From assembly GCA_032871835.1 (NCBI GenBank), contig CM065298.1:80520154-80584153 (forward strand): 64,000 nt of DNA. Reading direction: 5' to 3'. Positions within the stretch are counted from its first letter, which is position 1. Each line of letters begins with the position of its first letter. The notes below the pieces were generated by a model. The model was not told the origin of the DNA. It searched no databases and saw only the letters and a list, made by a program, of their open reading frames with translations. The stretch is from Dipteronia dyeriana (lineage: Eukaryota > Streptophyta > Magnoliopsida > Sapindales > Sapindaceae). Below, piece by piece: positions 11,867 through 23,859 of the stretch. The position numbers and the translations under genes were made by a program.

Positions 11867-12426
11867 TGTAAGGAATTCGATTAATACAAATCAACATGCA
11901 TATGCACATAATTAATCCGAATCGTAACCTAAATATGTTTATATATCATGATTAATCAAACCCTAATATACATATTACTAACCCATATCAATTTCAGAGA
12001 AACCAATATCAATTCAAGAGAAAAGTGAAGATAATCGATAGTGGAAGTGTGCCTGAATCTATCGCCGGAGGTTGGTGGATAGGTTGGTCTACCAAATTAT
12101 CATGACTTTTTTTAACCCTACAGTGTGCTATTTTGCTTTGTTGATGGGGATACAGACAAAACAAAAGTATCATGTAATTTGGGGACCATAACCCTAATAC
12201 ATATAATAAACATATAATTATATGTTTTGCTATTTCTAATTCGGTCCCTCATCAAATTAGAAATAGCACTTTGGTATCTACACATTAATTCCATGACAAT
12301 TATACCCTTAAGCCTTAATACTTAAAATCTTAACTAGATCACTTTAATTTAGGCTTAACCCAAAAGATAGCATAACACATTTAATATTTACATGTGTGGC
12401 CAAATATGATGGAATTGTTTCCAACA
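11867..12426 (-). repeat. Copia family B 3' LTR (truncated element B1)
   Basis: This 560-bp LTR matches the 538-bp LTRs at 20031-20568 and 26010-26547 over its length. Shared features are the CGATTAA start region, the ATTTCTAATTCGG block, and the end CCAACA followed by ATCTCCCAC, the minus-strand polypurine tract. It is more diverged than those two are from each other, so B1 is the older copy. Confidence 0.88.
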
Positions 12427-15151
12427 ATCTCCCACTAGGCCACATATGTAACTTTACAAATGTGTTTGACTTTATGAGCTCTAAAATTTTGCTATCACAA
12501 CTTTAGGGTATATCCGAACAATCTCGTCCATTGATTATGCCGACATAGGATCAAAGCGGCTTTCGTCACTTTTAGTGTGACTAAATCCATCAATGGTCAC
12601 GTATACCAACATAACCAAATGACATAGATCAATCATGGATGTGTAGCATGGAAATTACATGCAATGTGATATATACATGTCTATTCCAACAAGTCCTATT
12701 TTATTCCTTAGTAAGATCAATACTTAACACAATGAAACAGAGTGAAATGAACTGAATACTTTATATTTCAGATCAGAAAAATATCCAAATATATAAATGC
12801 ATAAATATGTCCATAAAGCAATAAAATACAAAATGATACAAAGTCCTGCTATAATGTGATATCCTCACACAAAATAAAACCTATATAAGTAGTGTGCTCA
12901 TGAAAGACCTTGAGTGGTAATCTTTTTATAAGCGGATCCGTTATCATGGAGTTTGTTCCAATGTGCTCTATGGATATATGTCTACTCCACACTATTTCCT
13001 TCACAACTAGGAACTTGATGTCAATATGCATTGACCTAGATGAGCTCTTATCGTTGTTAGAATATAGCATTGTTGACTTATTATTAGGGGTGGGCAAAAA
13101 ACCAATGAACCGAACCGAACCGAACCGAACCAGTGGATCAAACTGGTCCAATTGGTTTTTTACTGGTTTTGATTGGGTGATCGGTTCGGTTCGGTTCTAA
13201 TTTAAAAAAAAAACCGGTTGGATCGGTTTTTGTCCGGTTTAGTTTCAAAAATCGGATAACCGAACCGGTACCCGACTATAAATTACAAAAAAAACTAATT
13301 CTAACTTCCATTCTTCACTCTTCAATTATTAGGTATATTTTATTGGATTTTAAAATGTAATTTGAGTTTGTTTGGTATTGACTATTGTATTAGCTATCAA
13401 CAAAAAATTTGGCAGACATGTATTTTGAAATATGTTTACTATTTTGTATTGGATTTTATAGTTTTTTAATATGTTTTTATTGTGATGTAAATAAATTTGG
13501 CACAATAGATTCAAAAAAATGAAATAAATATGTAATAAATGAAATTTAGAATTTTGGCTCATCAGGTCCAAAACCAAAAAAACCGAACCGAACCGAACAG
13601 GTCTAATTCGGTTGGTAAATGTCAATTTGATTGGATCGGTTCACTTTTTTAAAAATCGGATTTTATCGGTTTTTATCGGTTCTATGAAAAACCGAACCGG
13701 TCCAATCAACGCCCACCCCTACTTATTAGCACAATATAGTCTGAGTGGTCTTTCAACACCCTCAAGAATGCGTAACCAAGTGACAAAATTCTGCAGCCAT
13801 ATTTCATGGTTGGATACCTCATAGCATGCTACAAACTCTACGGCTATGGTGGGAGAAGTTATGAGTGCCTGTTTGACACTTCTCTAAGAAATAGCTCCAC
13901 CAGCCAGCAAGTATATGTAGCCTGATGTGGATCTCTTACTGTCTTGGCATCGAACATAATCAAAGTCGGAATACTCTATGATCTCAAACTAATCCGATCT
14001 CCTATATGTGAGCATGTAATCTTTTGTTCTCTTCAAATACCTTATAACTCGATTGGTTGTTTTCCAATGATCCGTCCCAGGGTTACTTAAATATCTGCCT
14101 AACATACCAATAATGTATGCAATATTCGAACGCGTACACACCTGAGCATACATTAAACTCCTTACAATTGATGCATATGGAATCTTCTGCATTTCCTTAA
14201 CTTCTAGGTTACTATTAGGGCACTAATTGAGACTGAACTTGTCTCCCTTAGCGATAGGGATGTCACCTGGTTTGCTGTCCTGCATGCCAAACCTTTTAAG
14301 CACTGTATCAATATAACTCCTTTATGATAATCCAAGAATACCCCGAGAGCGATCTCATTATATCTGGATCCCTAATACCAAGGAGGTGTCACCAAGATCT
14401 TTCATCTCAAAATTCTTTGATAGAAATCTCTTGGTTTCGTGTAACATGCTATATCATTTGTGGCAAGCAGTATGTCCACGACATATAAAACCAGTAATAT
14501 GTGCTTACTCCCACTGAATTTGTGATACACACAATTATCAATAGCATTTATCTCAAAACCAAACGAGATAATAACTTAATGAAACTTATGGTACCACTAA
14601 CGGAAAGGTTGCTTGAGTCCATAGATGGATTTTATCAATTTGCAAACCATATTCTTTGGGTCTCTCAACTCAAAGTTTTCTGGTTGCACTATATAAATTG
14701 TTTCATCAATGTCACAATTGAGAAACGTCGTCTTAACATCCATTTGATGAAACTCAAGGTTAAAATGTCCAACAAATGCCATGATCGTTATAAAAGAGTC
14801 TTTCTTTGAAACTAGAGAGAAAGTCTCTTTAAAGTCAATCCCTTTATTTTGGGTAAAGCTTTTAGTTACAATACAAGCCTTATACCTCTCCACATTACCT
14901 TTCAAATCCTTTTTGGTTTTAAATATCCATTTACAACCAATGGGCTTCGCATCTTCTGGTAATGGGACAAGTTCCCAAACCTTATTGTTTTGCATAGGCT
15001 TGTACTCCTCATTCATGTCAGCAATCCACTTTTGAGAGTTGGAACCCTGCATGGCTTGATGGAAGTTGATTGGATCATTTTCCATCATTCCAATGTCTTC
15101 CTCATGTTTTTTAAGAAATACGTAAAAATCGTTTAGAATAACATTTCTTCT
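12427..15151 (-). pseudogene. Copia family B element B1, pol remnant (RT and RNase H)
   Basis: Minus-strand copia polymerase. The RT start is at 14597-15088 (VWELVPLPEDAKPIGCKWIF, then HQMDVKTTFLN and SIYGLKQ). The RT end and RNase H junction is at 13989-14192 (VCTRSNIAYIIGMLGRYLSN). The RNase H tail lies near 12849-13085 and 13721-13860 and is interrupted by a MITE. Many stops and shifts are present. Upstream domains (integrase, protease, gag) are missing because the element is cut at 15152 by another LTR. It aligns collinearly with element B2 (about 20569-22670). Confidence 0.9.
13086..13720. mobile_element. hAT-type MITE inserted in copia B1
   Basis: About 635 bp, with inverted ends AGGGGTGGGC and GCCCACCCCT and flanking ACTTATTA copies (13079-13086 and 13721-13728; the exact edge is ambiguous by one base). 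The uninterrupted sequence is present in copia B2 near 21215-21240, which confirms an insertion. An 8-bp duplication fits the hAT superfamily. The ends are rich in repeats of AACCG and CGGTT; the middle is AT-rich. It has no coding capacity. Confidence 0.85.
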
Positions 15152-15474
15152 TGAAATTCCCTAGAAAGTGTGTATATATAACCTAGAGGGGGGGTGAATA
15201 GGTTTTAATTCGATAGATTACCATATTTTGCGAATTAATCAATATTAATAATTCTACCCCATTCTACTTAAATGCTCAATTAAATGACAACAAACATAAA
15301 ACAATAACAACACGGAAAATATACGTGGAAACCCTCCAAATGGGAAAAACCACGGGCTATTTAGAGCGTCACCCTCGATCCTCAAAATCCACTATTTAGT
15401 AAAAGTTTACAACATAGGTTGACCTCCTGTCTAATTGAAATTCCTTAGAAAGTGTGTATCTATAACCTAGAGAA

Positions 15475-15491
15475 GGGGGGGGGGGGGGGGG
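15475..15491 (+). repeat. Run of 17 G residues
   Basis: An uninterrupted G run sits where the sister copy near 15186 has only seven G. It is followed by GCGCGAGGGCGG. It could form a G-quadruplex and is also a place where the assembly may be unreliable. Confidence 0.9.
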
Positions 15492-16399
15492 CGCGAGGGC
15501 GGTGAATAAGTTTTAATTCGATAGGTTACCAATTTTACGAATTAATCAATATTAACAATTCTACCACATTCTACTTAAATGCTCAATTAAATGACAACAA
15601 ACATAAAACAATAACAACATGAAAAATATACGTGGAAACCATCCAAATGGGAAAAACCACGGGCTATTTAGAGCGCCACCCTCGATCCTCAAAATCCACT
15701 ATTGAGTAAAAGTTTACAACTTGGGTTGACCTCCCGTCTAACCCTCTAATTACTAACCCTTTCACTCTACCCAACGGGCCTTAATAACGATTTTGGATCA
15801 CTAGCCTTGTGCACTAACCACTTAGCCACAAGATAAAACAACAATGATGGCAACCTAAGTGAATATGCAAGAATATTCAATATACAAGAATGTTAGGTCA
15901 ATACATTCATGCTTATCTAGGATTAATAATGACAATTAAATCAAATCCTAGATATCAATGTTCTAAATGCAAAGGCAAGAAGAATTAGCTAGAAGGGAAA
16001 AATCGTCATAAATGCTAGCTATCACCAATTAATGCATCTCAACCGTCAATCAACACACAAGCATATCATAAAAACTACTAAACAACCAAGCAAGCAATTA
16101 ATATGCAATAAAGACTAAAACCCTAGGTATACATGTCTTAGTAATGAAACATAGAGATTAGAACATATAGAGAATACCTAGTCATGAACAAACAAGAAAC
16201 CCATGCTTGAAAGATGCTTGATGCTTTGGATTTTAAGGATGGTTGAGTAAAAATGCCTTTTTGAAGCTTCTCTCTCTAAGGACCTTATCTCACTCTTAAA
16301 ATTAGGTTTGAAAGCTCACAAAACGAATTGGGAAGAAGATGATGTATATATATGAAACTTAAGGTGAAACTGCATCATTTTTGGCAAAACGCAACCAAA

Positions 16400-16690
16400 A
16401 TACGTCAAGATCGCTGGCTGTATCGTGGTCCAGGTAAGTGTCCAGATCGCGGCATAGAAAGCGGTGTATTGTCTGGACAACGCCGCTCTGAAAGTCGGTG
16501 TACAAGCAGTGTGCACAGACCGCGGTCTGAACAGCGTGCCTCCTCTGTGAAACTCCGCTTGGGAGACTGTGGCGTAGGCAACAATCACAGACCGCGGTAG
16601 ACACCGCGCGTATCCTCTGCCAAACACTCTTGTGCAGGCCGCGGCGGGGGTACTGCACAGACCGCGGTCTAGACCGTGGCATAGAGGAAA
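16400..16690 (-). repeat. GC-rich repeat cassette in LTR U3, copy 1
   Basis: A GC-rich island inside an AT-rich LTR, built of imperfect repeats of CAGACCGCGGTCT (palindromic cores near 16517 and 16660, a partial one near 16588). On the LTR strand it lies just upstream of a TATATATA stretch (about 16343-16354), so it would sit in the U3 promoter or enhancer region. Apparent open frames here are by-products of the repeat. Confidence 0.7.
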
Positions 16691-17634
16691 AAGAACCCTC
16701 TCTTTAAGGCACAATCATACATTCAACACTCAAATTAAAAATAAGACACACAAGGCACACAAAATGGCAAATAAGCATGCAAGCAAGATGATTAAAATAA
16801 AATGCATGAGTGTGAGTGTGTGCACTAAATCTCTTCAATGAAGTTAAGCAAGTGATTTTACCTTTGATGCTTGAGCTTGGTTACAAACAATGAAGCCCTA
16901 AACTACCCTTACATATTGATCCCAAAATGTGGTTGTCAACAAAATAAGCCAATAAAAAACCGAGGAACTTACACTAACCCTCCAGTTACTAACCATTTCA
17001 CTCTACCTAACGGGTCTTAATAACAATTTTGGATCACTAGCCTTGTGCACTAACCACTTAGCCATAAGCTAAAACAACAATGAAGAGATAATGGAAACCT
17101 AAGTGAATATGCAAGAATATTCAATATGCAAAAAATGCTAAGTCAATACATTCATGCTTATCTAGGATTAATAATGACAATTAAAGCAAATCCTAGATAT
17201 CAATGTTCTAAATGCAAAGGCAAGAAGAATTAGCTAGAAGGGCAAAATCGTCCTAAATGCCAGCTATCACAAATTAATGCATCTCAACCAACAATCAATA
17301 CACAAGCATGTCATAAAAGCAATTAAACATTCAAACAAGCATTTAATATGCAATAAAGATTAAAACCCTAGGCATACATGTCTTCGTAATGAAAAACATA
17401 AAGCTTAGAACATGTAGAGAATACCTAGTCATGCACACATAAGAAACCCATGCTTGGAAGATGCTTGATGATTTGGATATTAAGTATGGTTGAGTAAAAA
17501 TGCCTTCTTGGAGCTTCTCTCTCTAAAGAACTTTGTCACTCTCTAAAAAATAGGTTGGGAAGCTCTAAAAATGAATTGAGAAGAAGATGATATATTTATA
17601 TGAAGCCCAAAGTGAAGCTACATCGTTTTGGCAA

Positions 17635-17895
17635 AAACAGGCCAAAAGACGCGATGTGTGCTGGTGCTTGTGCGCTGGTCGAGTAACGCACGACCAACGA
17701 TAACCCATTGGACAAGTTGCGCTAATGAGGTGCGCATGGCGACCAACGCACCACCAGCGACAAACCACTGGTATGTTTGTGCTGGTGTTGGCGCGCATGA
17801 CGACCAACGCACCACCAGCGCCACACCACTAGAAAGCTGCGCTGGTGTTGGCACTGGTGAGGGCGCTGCTCAAGTGGCGCCCAGCTCACCACCTT
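17635..17895 (-). repeat. GC-rich repeat cassette in LTR U3, copy 2
   Basis: It occupies the same relative place as the cassette at 16400-16690 but consists of different repeats, based on GACCAACGCACCACCAGCG and GCGCTGGTGTTGGC. Flanking LTR sequence on both sides matches between the copies. A CA microsatellite follows (about 17897-17916). Confidence 0.7.
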
Positions 17896-18244
17896 CACAC
17901 ACACACACACACACAATACATGCAAGAGAAATGAGGTGAAGGGAATGCATCCTAATGCCTAACATGACATGACATTTTAATCATAAGAAGCAATCAATTC
18001 AACCAAGCAAGAGATAATAACATTAGGCACATAATCAAGACAATAAGCACAAATGCAAAGTGATCAAAACATGCATGAGAGTGAGTGTATGCTCTAAACC
18101 TCTTCAAAGAAGATAAGCAAGTAGTTTTACCTTTGATGCTTGAGAAAAAGGCTTGAGCAATGAAGACCTAAACTACCCTTACATATTGATCCCAAAATAT
18201 GGTTTGTCAACGAAATAAGCCAATCAAAAACTGAGAAACTTACA

Positions 18245-19303
18245 ATCTCCCCATTTGGCTATTTCGTGACAAAACCACTCACTCACAATGTATCCTCACA
18301 ACAAATAACAAGAAACAACAAGAGGTCAACAAAAAGAAACATTCTACATTACAAGAGATGCCTAAAGGTAAATCTTCAAATCTTTCATCACTTGTAGAAT
18401 GATCATCCCTACAAAAACAGAGAACTACACTTCTCAAGACAAGTGTATGAGAGGGATCAAGATAAATAGCATGAAATAGAAACAAGTAACATGCAATCAA
18501 CAATGCACAAAGCAAATGCTCCTCCTGGGTCAATCTCCCCTTAAAACATGCCAATATCAACTCCCCCTAAATCTAACACTACTCCCCTCTTTTTGTCACA
18601 AGATAGGCAAATGGGTATTCCCCAACCGGGATGCCGTAGCAAAGCGAGGTATTTGCAATGTAAATGCATAATCATATACAACAACGTTATGCAAAATAAT
18701 TAAGAGAGAGAGAAGTTCAAGGAAGTTTTATTGATTTGAATATGTGCGAAAGATTTACCTTGAGTGAAATACATGCAACATCAACTTCCAAAAGCATGGT
18801 ATTTGGCAAAGGAAAAAAAAACACATGAGGTTCCAAGAGAAGTCAAACCAATTTGCACCAAATTGCCAGTGGAAAACAAGATTTAGAATAACAAAAAAAA
18901 TTGAGCAACTATCAAACTTTACAAGTTGAACAAGCCATGAGCGACTATTGCGCCCTATTAGATTTTTCCGGACAAGATACCGGTATGATATTAGCCTTGT
19001 TCAAAAGTAAAAAGAGAGAGACTATTGGATTGTGAAATCCTTGAAATGGATACAATATCCTTATTGAATGAAGTCTCAAAAGTCACTTGCAAATATATTT
19101 GCAATCATTTTGAAAGCATTCAATAAATTCACCATGCATGACACTTGAAGCATGGCAAGATCAAGTTTTTACAAACATGGAGATAAACTTTGGGTCAATC
19201 AAATGTACTTCCCAATCAAATTTCCAATTCCAAAAATACATGTTTGAACACAAATGAGACATGCATTTCAAATAAGGCAAAAATGCATTTCAAGATCAAG
19301 TTT
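18245..19303. other. Non-coding internal sequence next to the rearranged LTRs
   Basis: This begins with the minus-strand polypurine tract and has CT-rich tracts CTCCCCTT and ACTCCCCTC near 18530-18600, as seen 3' of pol in some copia elements. No polymerase motif is found. It probably belongs to the same retrotransposon, whose coding part is missing. Confidence 0.45.
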
Positions 19304-19560
19304 AAAAATGAAGTTACATGTCGGTTCATTTAATCACTACATTTGGAAGATTGATTTCATTCACAATTCCAGTAATGTTACATGCTAGAAGCTACATGCT
19401 AGTTGATACTGAAGTTATATGCTAGTTAAAAATGAAGTTACATGCCAGTTCATTTAATCACCACATTTGGAAGATTGATTTCTTTCACAATTCCAGTAAT
19501 GTTACATGCCAGAAGTTACATGCCAGTTGATACCGAAGTTACATAATATTAAAAAATGAA
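19304..19560. repeat. 124-bp tandem repeat, two copies
   Basis: The block starting AAATGAAGTTACATG at about 19305 recurs at about 19429 and starts again at about 19553, a period of 124 bp. The two full copies are about 90% alike by eye. Each also contains shorter inner repeats of GTTACATGCCAG. Confidence 0.85.
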
Positions 19561-19865
19561 GTTACATACATGCTCATTACATTATATTGAACTAAAGAGT
19601 CACAATGAGAGAAGAATATATACAAAAGCAATGTGAATGTTTTTTTTCTTCACATAATCAGATACTACTATGTGTATATACATTATTACATTAAACTCGT
19701 TTAGATTCAGAAGAAGCAATCTTAGAAATGGAAAAAATGAAGTAAATCCAACAAGAACATTACATACTTGTGTTGTGTAAAAATTCATAAAAGTTATATA
19801 AACAAAAAATTGAAACCCGACTACGATTAATGCCATCAAACTTGTAGTGCCCCATAAATCCAATA

Positions 19866-19943
19866 CTAAAACTTCTTCTGATCCAATCCACCATCGCCTT
19901 TTTGCATCATTGCCACAAATTTACTGTAATCTATTAGACTGTC
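19866..19943 (-). pseudogene. Stranded last exon resembling a calcium-dependent protein kinase (EF-hand 4)
   Basis: On the minus strand a GGTTTTCAG acceptor is followed by 25 codons and a stop. They include IDYSKFVAMMQKGDGG, which fits the end of the fourth EF hand and the tail of plant CDPKs, where a final exon starting at this point is common. CDPKs are calcium-activated Ser/Thr kinases. No kinase domain or other EF hands are found on either side of the copia element that starts 88 bp upstream. I take it as a gene fragment or the broken end of a gene; related kinases with the same tail are possible. Confidence 0.6.
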
Positions 19944-20030
19944 CTGAAAACCAAAATCAAATACAATTCTAAATTAGTGCACTGTCAAATTGTTTCAAAC
20001 AAACTTTTCCTACAACTTCAAAGGTTTGAT

Positions 20031-20568
20031 TGTTAGGATTTCGATTAACACAAAACTATAACATGCTTAGGCATAAAATTAATCTGAATGTTTAACCTAA
20101 ACATATTTTCATACATACTTAATCAAACCCTAAACAATATAACATAACCCATATCAATTCTAGAAAAAATACGTAAATCTAGAAAGCGGAAGCGTATCTG
20201 AATCCATTGTTGAAGATATGTGAACCGGTTGTGATCTTCCAAATTATCACGACCTTTATGAACCCTACTGTGTTCTATTTGCTCTGTTGATGGGATATAG
20301 AGAAAACTAAAGTATCGTGTAATTTGAGGACCATAACCCTAAATATATATAATAATCAAATTATTATATGTTGGCTATTTCTAATTCGGCCCCTCAACAA
20401 ATTAGAAATAGCACTCTGATATCTACACATTAGTTCCATGACAATTATACCCTTAAGCCTTAATTCTTTAAATCTTAATTAGATCACTTTAATTTAGGCT
20501 TAACCAAAAGATAGCACAACACATTTAATATTCACATGTGTGGCCCCATATGATGGAATTTTCCAACA
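20031..20568 (-). repeat. 3' LTR of copia B2
   Basis: 538 bp, TGTTGGAAAATTCC to ATCCTAACA on the minus strand. The polypurine tract CCAATGGGAGAT (minus strand) abuts it at 20569-20580. Confidence 0.95.
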
Positions 20569-20990
20569 ATCTCCCATTGGGCCACATATGTAACTTTACA
20601 AATGTGTATGACTTTATGAGCTCCAAAATTTTGCTATCACAATTTTAGGGTATATCCGAACAATCTCGTCCATTGATTATGCCAACATAGGATTAAAGTG
20701 GCTTTTGTCACATTTAGCGTGACTAAACCCATCAATGGTCACGTATACCAACATAACCAAATGACATAGATCAATCATGGATGCGTAGCGTGGAAATTAC
20801 ATGCAATGTGATCTATACATGTCTATTCCAACTGGTCCTACTTTATTCCTTAGTAAGATCAAAACTTAACACAATGTAACAGAGTGTAATTAACAGAATA
20901 CTTTATTTCTGATCAGAAAAATATCCAAATACATAAATGAATAAAAATATATCCAAAATAAAAATATAGAGCAATACAATACAAAATTAT
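20569..20990 (-). other. Copia B2 3' untranslated region
   Basis: Non-coding sequence between the RNase H stop and the 3' LTR. It is collinear with 12427-12840 of copia B1. It has no other feature. Confidence 0.7.
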
Positions 20991-21001
20991 ACAAACTCCC
21001 A

Positions 21002-23145
21002 CTATAATGTGATATCCTCACATAAAATAACACCCATATGAGCAGTGTGCTTATGAAATACCTTGAGTGGTAATCCTTTTGCAAGCGGATCCGCTATCAT
21101 GGAGTTTGTCCCAATGTGCTCTATGGATATATGTTCACTCTGAACTCTTTCCTTCACAACTAGGAACCTAGTGTCAATATGCTTTGACCTAGATGAGTTC
21201 CTGTTGTTATTAGAATATATCACTGTTGACTTATTGCCATAATATAGTTTGAGTGATCTTTCAACACCCTCAAGAATGCACAGCCCAGTGACAAAATTCC
21301 ACAACCATATTTCATGGTTGAATGCCTCATAACATGATACAAACTCTGTTGCCATGGTGGAAGAAGCTATGAGTGTCTATTTGGCACTCCTCCAAGATAT
21401 AGCTTCACCAGCCAACAAGTATTTGTAGCCTGATGTGGATCTCCTACTGTCTTGGCATCCAGCATAATCAGAGTCGGAATACTTTATGATCTCAAACTGA
21501 TCTGATCTCCTATATGTGAGCATGTAATATTTTTTTCTCTTCAAATACTTTATAACCTGATTGGCTGCTTTCCAATGATCCATCATAGAGTTACTTAAAT
21601 ATCTGCTTAACATACCAACAATGTACGCAATATCCAGACACGTACATACATGAGCATACATTAGGCTCCTTACAGCTGATGCATAGGAAATCTTATGTAT
21701 TTCCTTAACTTCGAGGTTACTTTTAGGATACTGATTGAGATTGAACTTGCCTCCCTTAGCGACAGGGGTGTCACCTGGTTTGCTGTCCTGCATGCCAAAC
21801 CTTTTGAGCACTGTATCGATATAGCTCCTTTGTGATAATCCAAGAATACCCCAAGAGCAATCTCGTTGTATTTGGATCCCTAATACAAAGGAGACGTCAC
21901 CAATATCTTTTATCTCAAAATTATTTGATAGAAATCTCTTGGTTTCATGCAACATGCCTATATCGTTTGTGGCAAGCAGTATGTCATCGATATATAAAAC
22001 CAGGAATATGTGCTTACTCCCACTGAATTTGTGATACACACAATTATCAACAACGTTTATCTCAAAACCAAATGAGATAATCACTTGATGAAACTTATGG
22101 TACCACTAACGGGAAGCTTGCTTGAGTCCATAAATGGATTCTGTCAATTTGCAAACCATATTCTTTGGGTCTCCCGACTCAAAGTTTTCTGGTTGCACCA
22201 TATAAATTGTTTCGTCAATGTTACCATTGAGAAACGCCGTCTTGACATCCATCTGATGAAGCTCAAGGTCAAAATATGCAACAAATGTCATGATTGTCCT
22301 AAAAGAGTCTTTCGTTGAAAACTGAAGAGAAAGTCTCTTTATAGTCAATCTCTTTCTTTTGGGTAAAGCCTTGAGTTACAAGACGAGCTTTATACCTCTC
22401 CATATTACCTTTCGAATCCCTTTGGTTTTAAATATCCATTCACAACCAATAGGCTTCGCACCTTTTGGTGATGGGACAAGTACCCAAACCTTATTGTCTT
22501 GCATAGACTTATACTCCTCATTCATGGCATCAATCCACTTTTGAGAGTTGGAACCCTGCATGGCTTGATGGAAATTAATTGGATCATTTTCCATCATTCC
22601 AATGTTTTCCTCATGATCCTGGAGAAATACGTAAAAAAAAAACCGTCTGGAATAACATTTCTCCTTTCTCTAGTGGATCGCCTTAATGACATTGGTTCTT
22701 GAGGTTGTTGAGTTTGTTCCTCAGGAACAATTACCACATCTTGAATGGGGGGTTGTTCAACATTGTCTGGTTGAGGATCCAAATTCGATTCTTGATCAAT
22801 GACAGGTATAGAAGCCTGCACATTGTCAAAAACGATAGTAGGAATCGAAACCGATTATTCCTCAAAGACAATGTCTCTAACCTTATTTCTCCCCCCAAAC
22901 TCAACATCCCCAAAAATGTTACAGTTTCCGTTTCAAATATTGACCAAAGTGTGGGATCATAAAACTTATAGCCCTTTGATCGCTCAGAGTAGCCAATGAA
23001 GTAGTTACTCACAGTTTTGGAGTCCAATTTCTTTTCATGTGGACTGTAAGGCCTTGCCTCAGCTGGACATCCCCAAATGTGAAAATGCTTTAGATTAGGC
23101 TTTTATGCTTGTCCAAAGCTCATAAGGTGTTTAACAGCTTCATTA
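21002..23145 (-). pseudogene. Copia B2 pol remnant: integrase C-terminus, RT, RNase H
   Basis: Read from high to low coordinates: an integrase C-terminal segment (FHIWGCPAEARPYSP, then YFIGYSERSKGYKFYDP near 22960-23090); a Ser/Pro-rich linker (22594-22821); RT (22106-22597 and 21377-22084, with VLYIDDILLATND, the YxDD active-site box); and RNase H (21002-21355, with KHIDTRFLVVKERV). The D,D,E integrase core and the protease are absent. Several frameshifts and stops separate the blocks. The RT and RNase H parts are much better preserved than in B1. Confidence 0.92.
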
Positions 23146-23830
23146 TTCTTCCTCTATTTGCCCTTATCCTTATAGGTGCTAGCCAAATGAGCACTTTCGG
23201 TCATGTCTCGCTTTAGTCTCTCTTCCTCTTGCATACAGTAAGAAATTAGCTCATTAAGAGTCAATTTCTCCTTTTGACAGTTGTAACTGACCTTAAACTG
23301 GTTGTATTATGCAGGAAGTGATATTAATACCAAATGCACGAGCAAGTCGTCAGGCAGCTCGAGCTTTAGTGCCTTAAGCTTAGAAGAAATATGAGACATT
23401 TCCATAATGTACTCCCTAATGTTCCCTTTGCCTTTGTACTTCATAGAAATCAAGCTTTGCAAATGCGTGCTTGTTTCTACCTTATCGTTTTTAACAAAAC
23501 GCTTTTCAATTTATACTAGGAACTCCTTGGCTTTGGTTATCTTTTCAGATACCGCACCCCTAAATGCCGCGCTTGATGATCATAAGACTCATGCTATTTG
23601 AACAATCTCACTTCTCAAAGTTCTTCCTATTATCAGGAGAACTTGCATCCGTAAGAGAAGCGGGTTGCTCAACCTGAAATGCAAGGTCCAGATCCATGCA
23701 GCCGAGAACAATGAGTATGTTTTCCTTCCAAAACCTTAAAGTTGATCCCATGAAGCACGAGTATATAGTTGGTATTAGCAGATATAGTACAACATTAGCT
23801 TGAAAGAGAACAAAACAAACACACAAACAT
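23146..23830 (-). pseudogene. Copia B2 gag (UBN2-type), damaged
   Basis: Minus-strand capsid gene with recognisable parts of the plant copia gag: FEKWE-type N-terminal region near 23605, ALVSEKITKAKE-like and ETSTCLQSLISMKYK near 23440-23540, then MSHISSKLKALKLELPDDLL near 23340-23400 and KLTLNELISYCMQEEERLK near 23215-23280. It is interrupted by stops. The zinc knuckle is missing: near 23145 gag passes directly into integrase C-terminal sequence, marking the internal deletion. Confidence 0.8.
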
Positions 23831-23859
23831 GCTCACATTAATAACCAAATACAATAATC

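Larger units (their letters stand above)
15152..18244 (-). repeat. Rearranged tandem LTRs of a third LTR retrotransposon
   Basis: Read on the minus strand, the LTR starts TGTAAGTT and ends TTTCA. Three tandem pieces can be recognised: a partial copy of the LTR 3' part (15152-15435), an apparently complete LTR of 1,538 bp (15436-16973), and a copy lacking the 3' third (16974-18244). Shared blocks include CCTCCAAATGGGAAAAACCA in the first two, and TTGTGCACTAACCACTTAGC in the last two. A purine-rich tract (minus-strand GGGGAGAT) follows at 18245. The style resembles SIRE-type copia LTRs, but this is only an impression. The element interrupts copia B1. Unequal LTR recombination probably made the tandem arrangement. 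Confidence 0.75.

Noticed and set aside
16316..16841. Overlapping open frames on both strands in the GC-rich stretch
   Set aside because: They result from stop-poor GC-rich repeats inside an LTR; no start context, domain or splice pattern supports a gene.
17565..17939. Several open frames in both directions with Thr/Ala/His-rich products
   Set aside because: Same situation as the sister cassette; the frames are repeats of CACCAGCG-type units.
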